Below the pieces are notes generated by a model, which was not told the origin of the DNA, did no database searches, and saw only the letters and a list, made by a program, of their open reading frames with translations. Below, piece by piece: positions 11,230-23,247 of a DNA stretch of 64,000 nt. Numbering within the stretch: position 1 is the first letter of the stretch; each line of letters starts with the position of its first letter. Source of the stretch: Scilla litardierei (Eukaryota; Streptophyta; Magnoliopsida; Asparagales; Asparagaceae); assembly GCA_030789695.1 (NCBI GenBank), contig CM061142.1, positions 149,317,266-149,381,265 on the forward strand, written 5' to 3'. A program made the position numbers and the translations under genes.

Positions 11230-14200
11230 TGTCACGCCCAGTCGCCCTAGTACTCAATGGGAAGAGAATTTAATCTTAATTCCCCGAGACAGGAGGGGAC
11301 GGAAACATGTGACGGCTGCAGACTTAGTCCAAACGTATAAGAAAGAGTACGACATGCCACTGTGCACATTGTAGCAACACAGTAAGGAAGGAAAGTAAAA
11401 GAGCTCTAACAACAGAAAGGTAACAACAAGTCACAAGTGTGGTACTAAAAGCAGAGCAGGAAAAGTAAAACAACCGCAGACAACACTAAATTGAAACGGA
11501 GTACTCTAGTCCACCATCATATAATATATACAACTATGCCAACTTCAAGTGCAACGTCCACTGACACAAAAGTACATCCACTACAAAAAGTACAGCCACC
11601 CCCAAAAGGTCACACTGCTATGTACATATGTCACATATCAAAAGTACATCTCCAACACTCGACCCAACTACCAATGAACTACATCAAATGTGTACATCTA
11701 CATAAGACCCGTTGTGGAACAAAACACCGCCACTATAACCGTCACCGGAGTGGCGACTACGACAATCAACTCCTAACCGACCATGCCTGCATACAACAGA
11801 AGGAGACTAAGTCTGGTCCTGAGGACCCTGAGCTGAACTTAAACCACAGAAGTAGGTCACGTCAGAGCGTGACCAGTAGAGGAAACTCAACACACCAAAG
11901 AAACTACACACATATCACATTTCATCATTTCATGGTTATTGGTTTGCATTTTATCACATTATGATTTGGAACGTCGTGCCAGAGACTCAAGTACGAGGGC
12001 TCAACCTCAGCCCAAAGTAGGGATGGAAAACTGCACCCGCCAGCTGGTCGGGGCTCCCACTCCCCAGTGTGTCGAGCAAGTGGGTCACACTCCACAGTAC
12101 ATCGTGCGAGTGGAAACTACAGTGCACGATCAACAGCTGCCACTCAGTGCATGGTCAATGACCACCACCAAAAACCAAGCCTCGTCCTCGTACTGTCGCT
12201 TTTCACGAACGTTTCCCCCATACCCATTCCTTCGCCTAAAGGGCCTACCCGCTTTGAGCGGCACAGACACCTCTGGCCAAGCCTCTACCCTATGTTTTAG
12301 TTGCTCAACACATGCCATCACATCTGTACTTTGGTTCTCAACACAACAAAATTCCATCACATGGCTCATTTTCACATAAATATGCACAACTTTACCTTTT
12401 TCGCAATTACAACAATATTTAACCTTGGGAAATTAAATTAGGGTAGCATGCAACACCATATAACGCATATCAAAGGTCTTGTAACATTTCCAGCATCAAT
12501 TCAACCATAACACACCACGGTTGAAGCAAAATACCACTTAACTTTTCATTTTCAGCTGCACCTAGGACCAGGATATAGCATCAAAAGCATGATTTCTCAA
12601 AATTTTTATACTAGACTTAAAAAAATGCAAAGGGGGTTGTAGCCCCATATACTAGCAACTCAAATCCAGAATTCCAGAGCTCAAATCAAAATGGTTGATT
12701 TACTATGGATTCTTTACTGCACTGAATTTTAACTGAATCCTGACAGAAATTTGGGGTTGCAGAGGTCAGTAAATACAGGATGTTTAAAGGCAGAATTTGA
12801 AAATCTTGCAGTTGAAGAAAATTTAGATCTAGTTATTAGATTTAAAATGATCAAGAACATACTTTTTGATGATGTGGTTCAAAAAATATAGCCAAATTAA
12901 AATCGGGTGTCAAAGCTGTAAAAATCAGGACAGTTTGTAGAAATTGATTTTTAGAAAATACTTAGAGTCAAAACTGGACTTCGAGCCAGTTGAAGAAAAG
13001 TTAGAGGACTTACAGTAGTACAACATATGAAAATTTCATAAAGAAATACTTTGATTTAAGGGTTGAACAGATCAAAATCAAAATCAGGCAGCATCTCCCC
13101 TGAAAAGGGCAGATCTGTCCTGTTTTGTAAATTCTACAAAAAAAAAATACTATTTTGCATATAAAAATTCTAAAACTTGGTACAAAAGTTAAAATTGAAG
13201 TATTGAAGCCAATTACCATGAAAAATAAACAAAGAAATCATTTTGTTAACAATTCCACACATGTATCATAGTATCATAGCCAAATTACACACAGGGTACA
13301 ACATGTACCAAGAATCAATTTTTGCAACCAAATGAATCATTCACACATAAGCATAACCCTAACCAGAGGTGTAGAGATCCTCTACGTGAGCCCTTGAAGA
13401 GGGTAGAGTCCTCCCCTAGCTAAATCCTAGCTCCTCCTTCAAAGGTTAGGTTCCAAGCTTGCTCCTTCCTTCCCTTCTTAGTCTCCACTTGCTAAACCAC
13501 CCTCTACATTGGCCTCCTTCTCACCCTAGGTCACACACACCCTCTCACACCACCTCTCCACGAAAATACCAGGTCTAGGGGTCAAACGAATGAATAAACA
13601 TCAGCCAAACAAATTTTATTTGAGAAATTTGAGTGTAGACACTTCTTGAGAGTATTTTGGGGTTTTCCTCTTGCCCACTTGTGCACATAGCCAATGCATG
13701 GCATCCCCATAGCCCTAGTGCACTCAATACTCATGGGAAAAGACTCATAAGCCCTCATTTGGCATTTCACACAAAACCCCCCTCTAAATTGCCTTTTTGC
13801 GAATATGCCCAAAATTGGGTATAAATGAAAATGTGTGGGGTATCATTACAAAACTCTCCAACCCCCAATGGCCACCTTGCATAGTTATCACTAGGGTCTC
13901 ATTTGCATCTCAGGATGGCCGTGATAGCCGTGGGACACCATTGCACGTGCGCATCCCAATGCGTTGGGGTGCATCTCGATATCCGTGTATACGATTTGAA
14001 GGACGAGTGTGCCCAAGGCTAACTCCATCTTCTAAATACTCATGGTGAGTCCACTTATCATGATCGTAGTGGTGAGGTATGCACGTGTCCGTGCAAGAGA
14101 TGTGCATGTGACCGAACACAATGTCACCATACATACTACGACCATTGATAGATGCACGCACACTCTAAGCACGCTTCCCGATGCACAGGAACCCTAATTG

Positions 14201-14318
14201 ACTCAAGTTTCCCCCAAAAGTGTCTCATGCCCAACAATGCACAGTCATCACCCATATACACCATACGTTAGCCATAGGCTATCCATACATACCATATTAC
14301 TGATACCAGGGTGTGACA
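11230..14318 (-). mobile_element. Solo LTR, 3.1 kb, in gag of element C
   Basis: Flanked by the 5-bp repeat CCGCC (11225-11229 and 14319-14323). Ends are TGTCACGCCC and GGGTGTGACA. On the minus strand it begins TGTCACACCC and ends GGGCGTGACA, the usual ends of chromovirus-type LTRs, hence the strand call. No second LTR, primer site or coding domain is visible across the interval; the modest frames at 11491-12400 and 13582-14161 are low-complexity or antisense and resemble nothing. The interval is therefore best read as one solo LTR. The family differs from the LTRs at 1-1784 and 40370-43955 outside its ends. Confidence 0.7.
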
Positions 14319-14615
14319 CCGCCTTCCCCACCTTGGAAAAGGAGAGTGTAGTTGAACATGAGCCACACGTAAATGTGGATTCTGAAGCTGAGCGTGAAGT
14401 TGAAATGGAGCATGAGGAAGCACCTCTAGGAAATAAATTGTTAAGAGGAAGCAAGAGGAGCCCACGAAAGAGCCTCCCGGGATATACATTCCAAGGATCC
14501 CCTTTCCGTCAAGGTTGGCAAGGGCTAAATTAGACGAGAAGTACGGAAAGTTCTTTGACATCCAGAAACAGTTAAACATCTCAATACCTTTCCTGGACTC
14601 CATATCTGAAATACT
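14319..14615 (+). pseudogene. Gag/protease linker of element C
   Basis: Resumes element C after the solo LTR. An acidic segment (ESVVEHEPHVNVDSEAEREV) leads to a proline-rich stretch and then, in a shifted frame, RLARAKLDEKYGKFFDIQ and LNISIPFLDSISE, which corresponds to the Athila segment just before the protease. The matching continuation is NYAKFLKEI at 62740, 48 kb away, so the block 14616-62733 is an insertion. At least one frameshift occurs near 14470-14510. Confidence 0.75.
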
Positions 14616-15490
14616 TGTTGGATACAATGTGTTGTTGGATACAACGGACTTCGTGTTTGATGATAACAAATGTGTGTGAAAGATTTAATGTGTGTGCTAA
14701 GTGTTTTTAGGAATGGCACTTTCGCGAATACTCAATGAGAGACTAGCAAAAAGTGATGGAGGAATTGCTATACACAATTCAAGTGGACCAAGTCAAAGAT
14801 GGAGAATATGGCTACAACAATTGGACTAAGTCAAATATGAGAAGATAAGGAGCAAATCAATTCAAATCCACATTTGAATTGATTCAAATAAAATGGTGCA
14901 ATATTCAAATCCTAATGCCATGCAAATTGGAGACTTGGTCAAAGATGGAGAGATATAGAGAATCTCATGCAACTCAAAGGTGATTAAATAGGATCTAATT
15001 CAAATCCTATAGCTACACAAATTGTTTTCCATAGCCATTCATATTCAAACTCCATATCCTAAGAGATTTATTCAAATCCTAATCAAATTAGGATTCCTTC
15101 CAATCTCCATCAAATATGGGATTCTAATTGATTCTATCATATCCCATACTCTTCTACGTAAACCCATATTCCAAGAGAGAGTTTTTGGGGAGAGAAAACC
15201 CAAAACAAAGGGGAAAAATTTCTGCCAAAAACAAGGGGAGGCTGCAAGTTTCTTCAAGCCTAAAACTCTAAGGTTGCGCAAGTTTCTAAAGGGCATCCAT
15301 ATATTGCGCAATCCTTCCTCCTTGCTTCTCCCATCTCCAAGGCCAAAAGCTCTATTGTCCAAGCACCTTGCCAAAGCCTCATTGCCAAGTTTCCTCACAT
15401 ATTGCGCAAGCCAACCATCTCCATAGGGCTGCAAGTTTCCAGTGCCAAAGCTCTATGATCACATACCATACTCCATGTGCAAGTTACATC
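14616..15490 (+). repeat. 5' LTR of element D, part 1
   Basis: Begins TGTTGGATACAATG. From about 14981 it matches the 3' LTR from 61414 onward. It contains the palindrome TTGCGCAA at 15274, 15304 and 15402, and is interrupted after ACATC (15486-15490) by element E. Confidence 0.85.
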
Positions 15491-16091
15491 TGTTGGGTTT
15501 TGTGGAACCCTTAGGGCACAAATCCGTGCCCATCCTAAGCTGGATGGACCACAAAAACAAAAAATGCAGCGAAAAATGTTAATCTAATTAACATGCAGTT
15601 TAACATTTTAACTTAGCCCCAAGGTACAAGACCCTTATCCAAGGTCTTTACCGACTCGGGAGGGATCTGACCATCCCAAGAAGGATCTAACCTACTATGA
15701 TTAAATTAAACTAATGCTTATAAAACACATACCCGAAACCTTGCCCTGGGGCAGGCAAGGTGTATCGCACCATCTTCCGAGCCGCTCCCCGTCCTACACC
15801 GAGCCGCTCCTCGAACCGCTTCTCGAACCGCTCCACATCCCGAGGCGAGCAATCCTCGTGTCGTCGAGCCAACCACGTGACGAAGAAAGTTTCACGCGAG
15901 TGAAAGCCTTCACCAAGATTTTGGATCCGAATCCGAACTCCTTCGTGGCTTTGCTAGAGCCCTTCAGGAGTAAGGCATAACTTTAGGGAGAAGATGAATT
16001 AATTTAAGCTTTCATCCGAGCGTGCTCCAACATTTTTGGGAGACGCTCAGATCTTGAGCTTGGGACGAGTATGGAGGAAGGGGGGAGGCCC

Positions 16092-16104
16092 CTATTTATA
16101 TAGG
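16092..16104 (-). promoter_or_regulatory. TATA box of LTR E (left copy)
   Basis: The minus strand reads CTATATAAATAG, a full TATA consensus. It lies about 370 bp downstream (minus sense) of the GC palindromes at 16473-16561. The same box is in the other LTR at 35233-35245. Confidence 0.7.
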
Positions 16105-16472
16105 CAGCTGACTCTCCCCTTTTCTCCACAACCGATGTGGGACTAAAGTTTGGAGTTAGTAAATTCAATTTAGTTTGCCTTTCACAAAGGCCAAACTTCC
16201 GTGAATTTTAACTTCGTCACAATTGAGATTCATGATTGATACAACCTATCAATTCAAAGGGCGTTCAACGGTAAACGCATAGGAAAAAACGGCGAGTCAA
16301 TCGGAGTCCGTTTGACCCTCCAATTGATCGCCCACAGATCAGCCCAAGGCTTGATTTTCGTCCAAAATCAGCCGTCACCCAAAAACTGTACATTGGGTTC
16401 AGAACCCTAGCTGTGGGGCCCACAAAGTAGGCCCAAGACGCGCATTGAAGGATGCACTGGCATGCGCCCCAA

Positions 16473-16561
16473 GAGGGCGCGTGTGCCAGCGCCCTCCATT
16501 GGGCACTGCCAACGCCCTTCAAAAGGGCAGGGCAAATCAGGGGGCGCCATGTGGCGCCCCC
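16473..16561. repeat. GC-rich palindromic words in LTR E (left copy)
   Basis: GAGGGCGC/GCGCCCTC arms at 16473-16496. 10-bp arms GGGGGCGCCA and TGGCGCCCCC around TG at 16540-16561. AACGCCC and GGGCACTG words lie between. The corresponding palindrome in the other LTR is longer (35681-35711). Confidence 0.8.
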
Positions 16562-17799
16562 TTTAGTTTTTGGTGTAACGGCTGGCACCCAAGGCGCCAG
16601 CTTCAAACTTTTGGCCTGGCCACTTGGCAAGGCCCAAAACGAGACATCCCCCCCTTTTTTCAAAAAAATATAGCTTTAACATTTAAAGCTCATGGGCTTT
16701 TAGCCTGCATACTATTTAAACATCTTTAATAGACTTATTGGGCTTGTTTGGACTCCGTTTTTGACACGGTTTGAACTTGCGTTTTGACCAGGACGATCCC
16801 GTCATACAGGTAACCTTTACCATGCGTATATTATATTAAATATGATCTCAAACAATTTAAGACAAATTTAACCCCTTTTGCATCATATGCAAATTAGTCC
16901 CTATCTAGGCTTAAAATTATCATTTGCATCAAATGCAATTTTCTATCTCTTGCATCAAATGCATATTCTCCCTAATGATTCTACCTATTACTAGACGAAG
17001 GTCACACTCTGTGTGAGACCCTACAGCCTGACCCTACTATATGTTGGGCTCGAACCCCTATACGGCAGTGACCATGAGCAGTGGCTGCCGTCCTTGTTTC
17101 AGAATCATAATTATGTGGTTGACTCATTGACATGAGTATTGTCGGGACCACCCTAACTGTGTTTGTGATGAATTCTGCAGTTTTAGTCTCTTCGTCTAAA
17201 CTATGTTGTTTAATTCAAGTCTAGGGTACAGTCAACCTGTCAACCCAGATAACTTGAATTCGGTTAGTTTCTATCGATCTTTAGTCAACTAACGTTGGAC
17301 TTCTTCCAACATACCGTGATCAGAGATTTTACTAAAGACCTAACTAACTCTACGGCACTAACTCCCATTGACTGGGAGAGATGGATCCTCTCTTGGTCAT
17401 TACTATCCTCGTACGCTTCAAGTGACACCCAATCAAAGACCTTTCGACAGGCCTGGCCTCGAAGCTAGGTCAGTGATCTAAGTGGCACCGTGATCACCCC
17501 ATATTTTACACCCTTTTTCTGCATGTTTGCATGCCACTTTGATCGCTCATATCACGTTTTTCACTATTATTCGACAATATTGCGATGCTTTTCACGATTT
17601 CGTGTTTTTGTCGTATTTCAGGAGATATGGAGTGATTCGGAGTGATTTTGAGATCAAGAGGATTTGCACCCACTCCGGAGTGTCACCCAAGGCTCTTTTG
17701 AGGGTTATTCGGCGATGAAAGACAAGTGGAAGAAGAAGGAATTTCATAGGAGCGACGAGGAGGCGAAATTATGAAGAATGGGCATCTACATCATGTCAC

Positions 17800-18146
17800 T
17801 CGGCCGAGCAAGAAGACCACTCGGCCGACCAGATCGGACACGCACCACCGAAGGAAATCAGCGTGCACTCGACCGAGTGACGATAGTCCACTTGGCCGAG
17901 TATGGATATCCCCTCGCCCGAGTGGCACGGGAAAATCCAACCACCGAAGGAGCCGAATTACTGTAATTTTACAGTCGATTTCAGAGTCGTCACTCGGCCG
18001 AGCATGGAATGCCCCTCGGCCGAGTGAGTAAAGCCACTCGGCCGAGTCACCTCCGAAGACAGACCCCCGAAAATCCCAAACTTACCGGAAATGTATAAGG
18101 TTTGTCACTCGGCTGAGTGACATTTGTCACTCGGCCGAGTGAGCCG
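17800..18146. repeat. Array of ACTCGGCCGAGT palindromes (5' LTR A)
   Basis: About ten sites on the 12-bp palindrome ACTCGGCCGAGT or one-to-two-base variants (CTCGACCGAG, CTTGGCCGAG, CTCGGCTGAG), at irregular 15-60 bp spacing. It ends ~80 bp upstream of TATTTAAA at 18226-18233. The 3' LTR copy (about 28836-29202) has one additional site. Confidence 0.9.
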
Positions 18147-18225
18147 CCCCGCCTGCTGCGTAAACTACGATTTCTGGGCTGCGCAGGGGCATTTTTGTCA
18201 CGATTTTTTGGGCGATTTTGAGGGG

Positions 18226-18233
18226 TATTTAAA
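18226..18233 (+). promoter_or_regulatory. TATA-like box of 5' LTR A
   Basis: TATTTAAA, conserved at 29287-29294 in the 3' LTR, just downstream of the palindrome array. It is the probable core promoter for the genomic transcript (inference). Confidence 0.55.
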
Positions 18234-19290
18234 CCCAGTTTTTGCCCTAGTTTAGGAGAACTTTTTGATACTTTTTGCAGCCTTTTTAGAGAGATTTTTA
18301 GATCATTAGATTTAGCTGTTCTATTGGAGATTAAAAGGTTATTTTTGTTGAATGCTATTGGGTTCTCATTGGTTTGTCTCTTTTCTTATCAAAAACTCTA
18401 TTTTTGTTGATAATTTCTCTATTGCAATGAATTGTGCTGAATTTGTTATTGATTTTCTCATGAATTGCATGATGATTAGTGAGTAGTTTTATCGTCTTAG
18501 GGCATAGGGATGAACCCTATGAACCCTATTTCTAAATTGTGATGAATTGGTGAAATTCTTGCTAGAATTGATTAAGGTTAGGTTGGGATTGATTAATTAC
18601 GGATAGCTAGGGATTCATATTGATTGGGATTTGCAAGAGATTGGGTCCTAATTGAGAGGAAGCCCTAGCAATTCGATTTAGATTTACGATTGGACTTCCC
18701 TAGAATTGGTTTGCAAGAGATTGGGCCAAAGCTAGGATTTTTAATCGTGTTTCTATACCAATATCCGTTTGCAAGAGATTGGACGGGTAGGAACTATCTC
18801 AACCTAGGTCGTCGCTCGAGTTTGTATGAGAGTGGGCTCGAGATACGGTTGAACGATGATGTCATTCTTCACGCTAGCGGCTTAGGTTAGGGTTTGCAAG
18901 AGATTGGGCCCTACCCTAGGTTCGCTATAGACCGGCAATAGCGCGAGAGCGTGAGCTTGGTTCTATATTTAGTTGCGACTAGTTCACCTAAAACTCAAGT
19001 CTAGCAATGATGTAACCTACGAATCACAACGATGAGATACGGTCCGTAGCGGGGATTCCCTACCCCTAGGCGCTTTATTTTATTGATATTTCTATCGACA
19101 TTCGAACGATTGTGACAATTTTACCCCAAATTATTCTCGACCATTTTGATAGCTAGGTGTTTGGAAGGAGACACTGTCATTGTTCCTCCCTGAGTTCGAT
19201 ACCCGCTCGCCGCTACACCGTGCGCTTGCGGTAAAACTACGAGTCGCTTGTCCCGGGTGCGTGTGCATACCGGGGCATCGATCAAGTTTT

Positions 19291-19308
19291 TGGCGCCATT
19301 GCCGGGGA
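19291..19308 (+). other. Primer-binding site 1 of element A (tRNA-Asp type)
   Basis: TGGCGCCATTGCCGGGGA, six bases after the LTR end, with one mismatch (A for G) to the tRNA-Asp complement. Confidence 0.9.
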
Positions 19309-19376
19309 TTTATCTCCGTGTATTTGCGCCATACTAGGTTGTGCTCTAGGATTGCATTTTGAAGCGATCAAGTTTT

Positions 19377-19394
19377 TGGCGCCGTTGCCGGGGA
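19377..19394 (+). other. Primer-binding site 2 of element A, perfect match
   Basis: TGGCGCCGTTGCCGGGGA preceded by GATCAAGTTTT, so the LTR terminus plus primer site is duplicated 86 bp downstream. This second copy matches the tRNA-Asp complement without error. Confidence 0.85.
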
Positions 19395-19540
19395 GTCGCA
19401 TTTGACGGTTTTTGATTTTGATCACCCGGTTATCTCTCACCATCTATCCATCTTTCTTTATTTATTTTTCCTTTTTGACTCTGTTTGCTGCCCAATTTAC
19501 TTGCTTTCCCAGAATTCTCCATAAGATTCTTAACAGGAAC

Positions 19541-19987
19541 ATGGGGGAGGCAATGTTAATGACTGAGTCAAGCCTGGGAGATGATGACTCCTTTGCGAGC
19601 CTTCTTAAAGAACTTGTTGATGAGGTCCATGCCACAGGGGCATTCGCTGTTGATATCGAGGACCCCGTTGAGCAACAATTTGCCATTTTTGTGATGGATC
19701 AAATCTCCCCGGAAGGGACTATAGAGGGCAACATCAGAGTTGATGTGAGGGATGGCAAGTTATATTTTGATAATGGCGGAACATGCATTGAAGAGTACTA
19801 TTCTTCCGAGGAATCCATTGATCAAGCCAAGATTCAGGGAAGTACACTCTACGACCCTTACTCTTATATTTGTGAACTCACTGACGCATCTCTTGATCTC
19901 AGGCTTGGATCGGAGCACAATGGCGATCCCACCAATGCCCAGCAGAGTCGTGCAGTGTCTATTCCGATGCACCGTCCTCACCGATAA
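19541..19987 (+). CDS. Unidentified 148-residue frame in the gag position (element A)
   Basis: ATG at 19541; the frame is open further upstream but without another ATG. The product is acidic (DDDSFASLLKELVDEV, DIEDPVEQQF) and lacks a zinc knuckle or the gag core seen in element C, so it is not normal Athila gag. IRVDVRDGKLYFD faintly resembles the strand that follows the protease active site in this group, so it may be a remnant of the protease-to-reverse-transcriptase linker. The pol frame overlaps its end in another register (open from about 19921), as expected if a single base was lost. I do not assign a function. Confidence 0.4.
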   Translation: MGEAMLMTESSLGDDDSFASLLKELVDEVHATGAFAVDIEDPVEQQFAIFVMDQISPEGTIEGNIRVDVRDGKLYFDNGGTCIEEYYSSEESIDQAKIQGSTLYDPYSYICELTDASLDLRLGSEHNGDPTNAQQSRAVSIPMHRPHR

Positions 19988-20478
19988 GTGAATCCGAGTC
20001 GGCGTGGAGGAGCCCACTCAAGGAGAAAGAACTAAACCCAGATGTTGCAGGAGAAATCAAGCTTACACAAGGAGAGGAAGTAGAGGGTACATCGCCACCT
20101 GAGGTAAAGCTTAAACAATTACCACCAAATCTAAGGTACGCTTTCTTGGGTAATAAATTGACCTACCCGATTATTGTTAATGCCCACCTCAACCATGATC
20201 AACTAGAAAGACTCTTAGATGTCCTTAGGAGTCACAAAGATGTGCTTGGCTACACCATCTCTGACCTTAAAGGAATAAGCCCTAGGCTTTGCACGCATAG
20301 AATCCACTTGGAAAACACTGAAGCCACCTCGATAGAGCCTCAAAGGCGGTTGAACCCTAACATGAAGGAGGTGGTTAAGAAAGAGATTCTAAAGTTACTC
20401 GAAGCTGGCATTATTTATCCTATCTCTGATATCCGGTGGGTTAGCCCCGTTCACGTCGTTCCTAAAAAGGGGGAATGA
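19921..20478 (+). pseudogene. Pol linker and reverse transcriptase N-terminus (element A)
   Basis: Open frame with no clear start; it includes PPNLRYAFLG, DLKGISPRLCTHRI, SIEPQRRLNPNMKEVVKKEI and [22 protein letters not shown], the standard Athila lead into reverse transcriptase. It ends at TGA 20476-20478. The enzyme frame continues one base back from ATG 20475. The junction is a run of five A and five G; element B reads straight through the equivalent site, so a one-base loss from the G run is likely. The heptamer AAAGGGG (20466-20472) also fits a -1 slippage site. Confidence 0.8.
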
Positions 20479-21608
20479 CCGTTGTAAAAAACGAAAAGGG
20501 AGAACCCATTTCTACACGCACTGTCACGGGATGGCGAATGTGCATTGACTATAGGAGGTTAAATAAATCCACAAGGAAAGACCATTACCCATTACCCTTC
20601 ATTGATCAAATGCTTGAACGACTTGCTAAACATAAATACTGTTGTTATTTGGATGGGTATTCGGGGTTCTTTCAAATTCCCTTGCATGAAGACGACCAAG
20701 AAAAGACCACTTTCACATGTCCTTATGGTACATATGCCTATCGTAGAATGCCCTTTGGACTTTGTAATGCTCCCGCCACTTTTCAAAGGTGCATGACATC
20801 GATCTTTTCTGATTACATTGAAAATATTATGGAAGTCTTCATGGATGATTTTTCTGTGTATGGAAGTGAGTTTGATTCTTGTTTGGCTAATCTTACTAAA
20901 GTCCTCAAACGATGCCAACAAAACAATCTCACTCTTAATTGGGAAAACTGTCATTTTATGGTCACCGTGGGAATAGTGCTTGGGCATCTTGTGTCCTCTA
21001 GAGGGATTGAGGCTGATAAGGCGAAAGTTGAGGTAATCGAAAAACTCCCTCCTCCTATTAATGTAAAGGGCATTAGAGTCTTCCTTGGTCATGCGGGGTT
21101 TTACCGCCGTTTTATCAAGGACTTTGCCCTAATTGCCCGACCACTTACCTCCTTACTTGCTAAAGATGCCCCCTTTGTCTTTTCAGGGGAGTGCTTGCAA
21201 GCATTTAATACGTTGAAAGGAGCGCTCATTTCCGCCCCCATCATACAACCGTCGGATTGGAACCTTCCCTTCGAGCTTATGTGTGATGCAAGTGACCAAG
21301 CCATTGGAGCGGTGCTAAGACAAAGGAAAAACAAAAAGCTTCATGCTATATTCTATGCTAGCAAAACATTGGACGATGCACAGAAAAATTATACTACCAC
21401 CGAGAAAGAGCTTTTAGCCGTTGTTTACTCCATCGAGAAATTTCGTTCCTACCTCCTTGGATCCAAGGTTATTGTCCACACCGACCACGCGGCATTGAAG
21501 TATCTTCTAAGCAAAAAGGAGGCAAAGCCAAGACTGATAAGATGGATACTTTTGTTGCAAGAATTTGACTTGGAGATTAGAGACATGAAGGGAACGGACA
21601 ATTCGTGA
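20475..21608 (+). pseudogene. Reverse transcriptase and RNase H (element A)
   Basis: 377-residue open segment that copies element RNA into DNA. Reverse transcriptase: [20 protein letters not shown] at about residues 23-42, the first catalytic Asp in [11 protein letters not shown] (residue 60), [15 protein letters not shown] at about 90-104, and FMDD with Asp 124 and 125. RNase H: Asp 271 (MCDASD), Glu 312 (EKELLAV) and Asp 337 ([12 protein letters not shown]). All key residues are kept. The frame stops shortly after [14 protein letters not shown], where the usual VVADHLSRL segment is missing, and integrase follows in another frame from 21625. It is therefore close to intact but split from its neighbours by two indels. 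Confidence 0.92.
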
Positions 21609-21624
21609 CAAGGAGGATGAGAGC

Positions 21625-23238
21625 TTGCCAATCGATGACACCTTTGTCGGCGAGAGGCTATTCGCCGTAAGACCCAGAGAGGTGCCTTGGTATGCGGATT
21701 TCGTCAATTATTTGGCTTGTGGGATAAAACCATGCGGAATGCCCACGCAACAAAAGAGGAGGTTTATGCACGAAGTCCGAAATTATTTTTGGAAAGATCT
21801 GTATCTCTTCAAGATTTGCAAGGATGGTGTTATTCGGAGATGTGTTTCCAAGGAGGAGGCCACGTCAATCATCTTGCATTGCCATAGTATGCCATGCGGG
21901 GGACATCACGACTCATCTAAGACCACCGCTAAGATATGGCAATGCGGATTATTTTGGCCGACCCTGTTCAAGGATACGCATGACTTCGTCAAGGGATGCG
22001 ATCGATGCCAAAGGACCGGGAATATATCAAGGCGAAACGAGATGCCGATGAGGCCCATTCTAGAAATTGAGCTATTCGATTGTTGGGGAGTGGACTTCAT
22101 GGGACCTTTTCTGTCTAGCAAGGGAAACAAGTATATCTTGTTAGCCGTGGACTACGTCTCTAAATGGGTGGAAGCCATTGCGACCCCTACTAATGATGCG
22201 AGGGTGGTATCCAAGTTTTTCAAGCAAAACATCTTCCCACGCTTTGGAGTGCCTCGTACTTTGATAAGCGATGGGGGAAGCCACTTTATAGAGAACAAAT
22301 TTGAAGCCATGTTGAAAAGATATGGGGTGAATCATAGAGTTGGCATGGCATACCATCCCCAAACGAGTGGCCAAGTGGAGGTGTCAAACCAAGAAATCAA
22401 GAAAATTCTAGAAAAGATCGTAGATAGATCTAGAAAAGATTGGTCAATGAAATTGAACGATGCACTATGTGCTTATCGTACGGCCTTTCGCACTCCTATC
22501 GGCGCCACACCGTACCGACTTGTTTATGGAAAAGCTTGTCACTTGCCGGTAGAGTTGGAGTACCGCGCATATTGGGATATTAAGACATTCAACTATGACT
22601 ACAAGAGTGCGGCGGTGAGGCGACTCTTAGACATTAATGAGCTTGATGAGATTAGACGTGATGCTTATGAGAGCTCAAGGATTTATAAGGAAAGAACTAA
22701 AATCCTCCACGACGCACGCATCACCGTCACAGACTTTAGGGTCGGAGATAAAGTCCTCCTATTCAATTCCCGGCTCCGGCTCTTTCCCAGAAAATTGAGA
22801 TCACGATGGTCCGGACCTTTCACCATTACGCACATACAACCGGGGGGAGCTTTTGAATTGGAAGGGAAAGACGGATCCACATTCAAGGTGAATGGACAAC
22901 GGCTCAAGCATTATTCTAAAGGAGTCCCCTCCGGTGAAGTGAATTGCGTATATCTACTCAAGGGGCACCCCCACGATCTTTCGTATCTCCTCGATGAAGT
23001 GATTGAAGAAGCAATCCCCCACTCTATTGGCACTCTCCATGACGATGGCTTCGAAGAAGGCCAAGCTTCGGGTGAAGAAGAGAAGTTGGAGGACCCTCCA
23101 GATAGCTCCATGGACGGTGATGAAGGCGACGCTGATGTCGCAAGAATACGAGAGCTTTGCAAGCTCTCAAAGGCCAAGAATCCGAAGAAAGCTCCACCGA
23201 ATAGAAGATCGGTGTCACCGGCCAAGACGAAGATATGA
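21625..23238 (+). pseudogene. Integrase (element A)
   Basis: 537-residue open segment. A zinc-binding HHCC region spans residues ~85-128 (HCH, GGHH, CDRC). The catalytic core has Asp 157 (GVDFMGPF), Asp 216 (LISDGGSH) and Glu 252 (QVEVSNQE), with exactly 35 residues between the second Asp and Glu, the D,D-35-E pattern. [20 protein letters not shown] is a hallmark of the Athila group. The C-terminal DNA-binding part is present ([23 protein letters not shown]). The tail (about residues 460-537) is acidic, then lysine-rich. The enzyme inserts element DNA into the host chromosome. The domain looks complete; only its fusion to reverse transcriptase is broken. Confidence 0.93.
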
Positions 23239-23247
23239 ACAAGCTCT

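Larger units (their letters stand above)
15491..17490 (-). repeat. 3' LTR of element E, part 1
   Basis: Begins TGTTGGGTTTTGTGG on the plus strand and matches 34632-36640 of the other LTR. It ends at the CACCG target (17486-17490) of element A and resumes at 30353. Open frames near 16265-16729 lie in the GC-rich palindromic segment and recur in both LTRs; I do not treat them as genes. Confidence 0.9.
17491..19284 (+). repeat. 5' LTR of element A
   Basis: 1794 bp, from TGATCACCCC to CATCGATCA, matching 28531-30347. The promoter part contains the palindrome array (about 17800-18146) and TATTTAAA at 18226. The phrase TTTGCAAGAGATTGG recurs several times at 18620-18910. Confidence 0.95.

Noticed and set aside
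11491..12387. Frames of 77-157 codons
   Set aside because: Inside a solo LTR, His/Thr-rich low complexity, overlapping on both strands, no domain.
15022..15426. Conserved 134-codon frame, also at 61453-61857
   Set aside because: Both copies are the same LTR segment of element D; conservation reflects the LTR pair.
16265..16729. Overlapping frames on both strands as genes
   Set aside because: They lie in the GC-rich palindromic part of LTR E, recur at 35406-35880, and resemble no protein.
17800..18146. CRISPR-like spaced repeats
   Set aside because: Short palindromes at irregular spacing in a plant LTR, repeated in the other LTR and internally; no cas-like genes.
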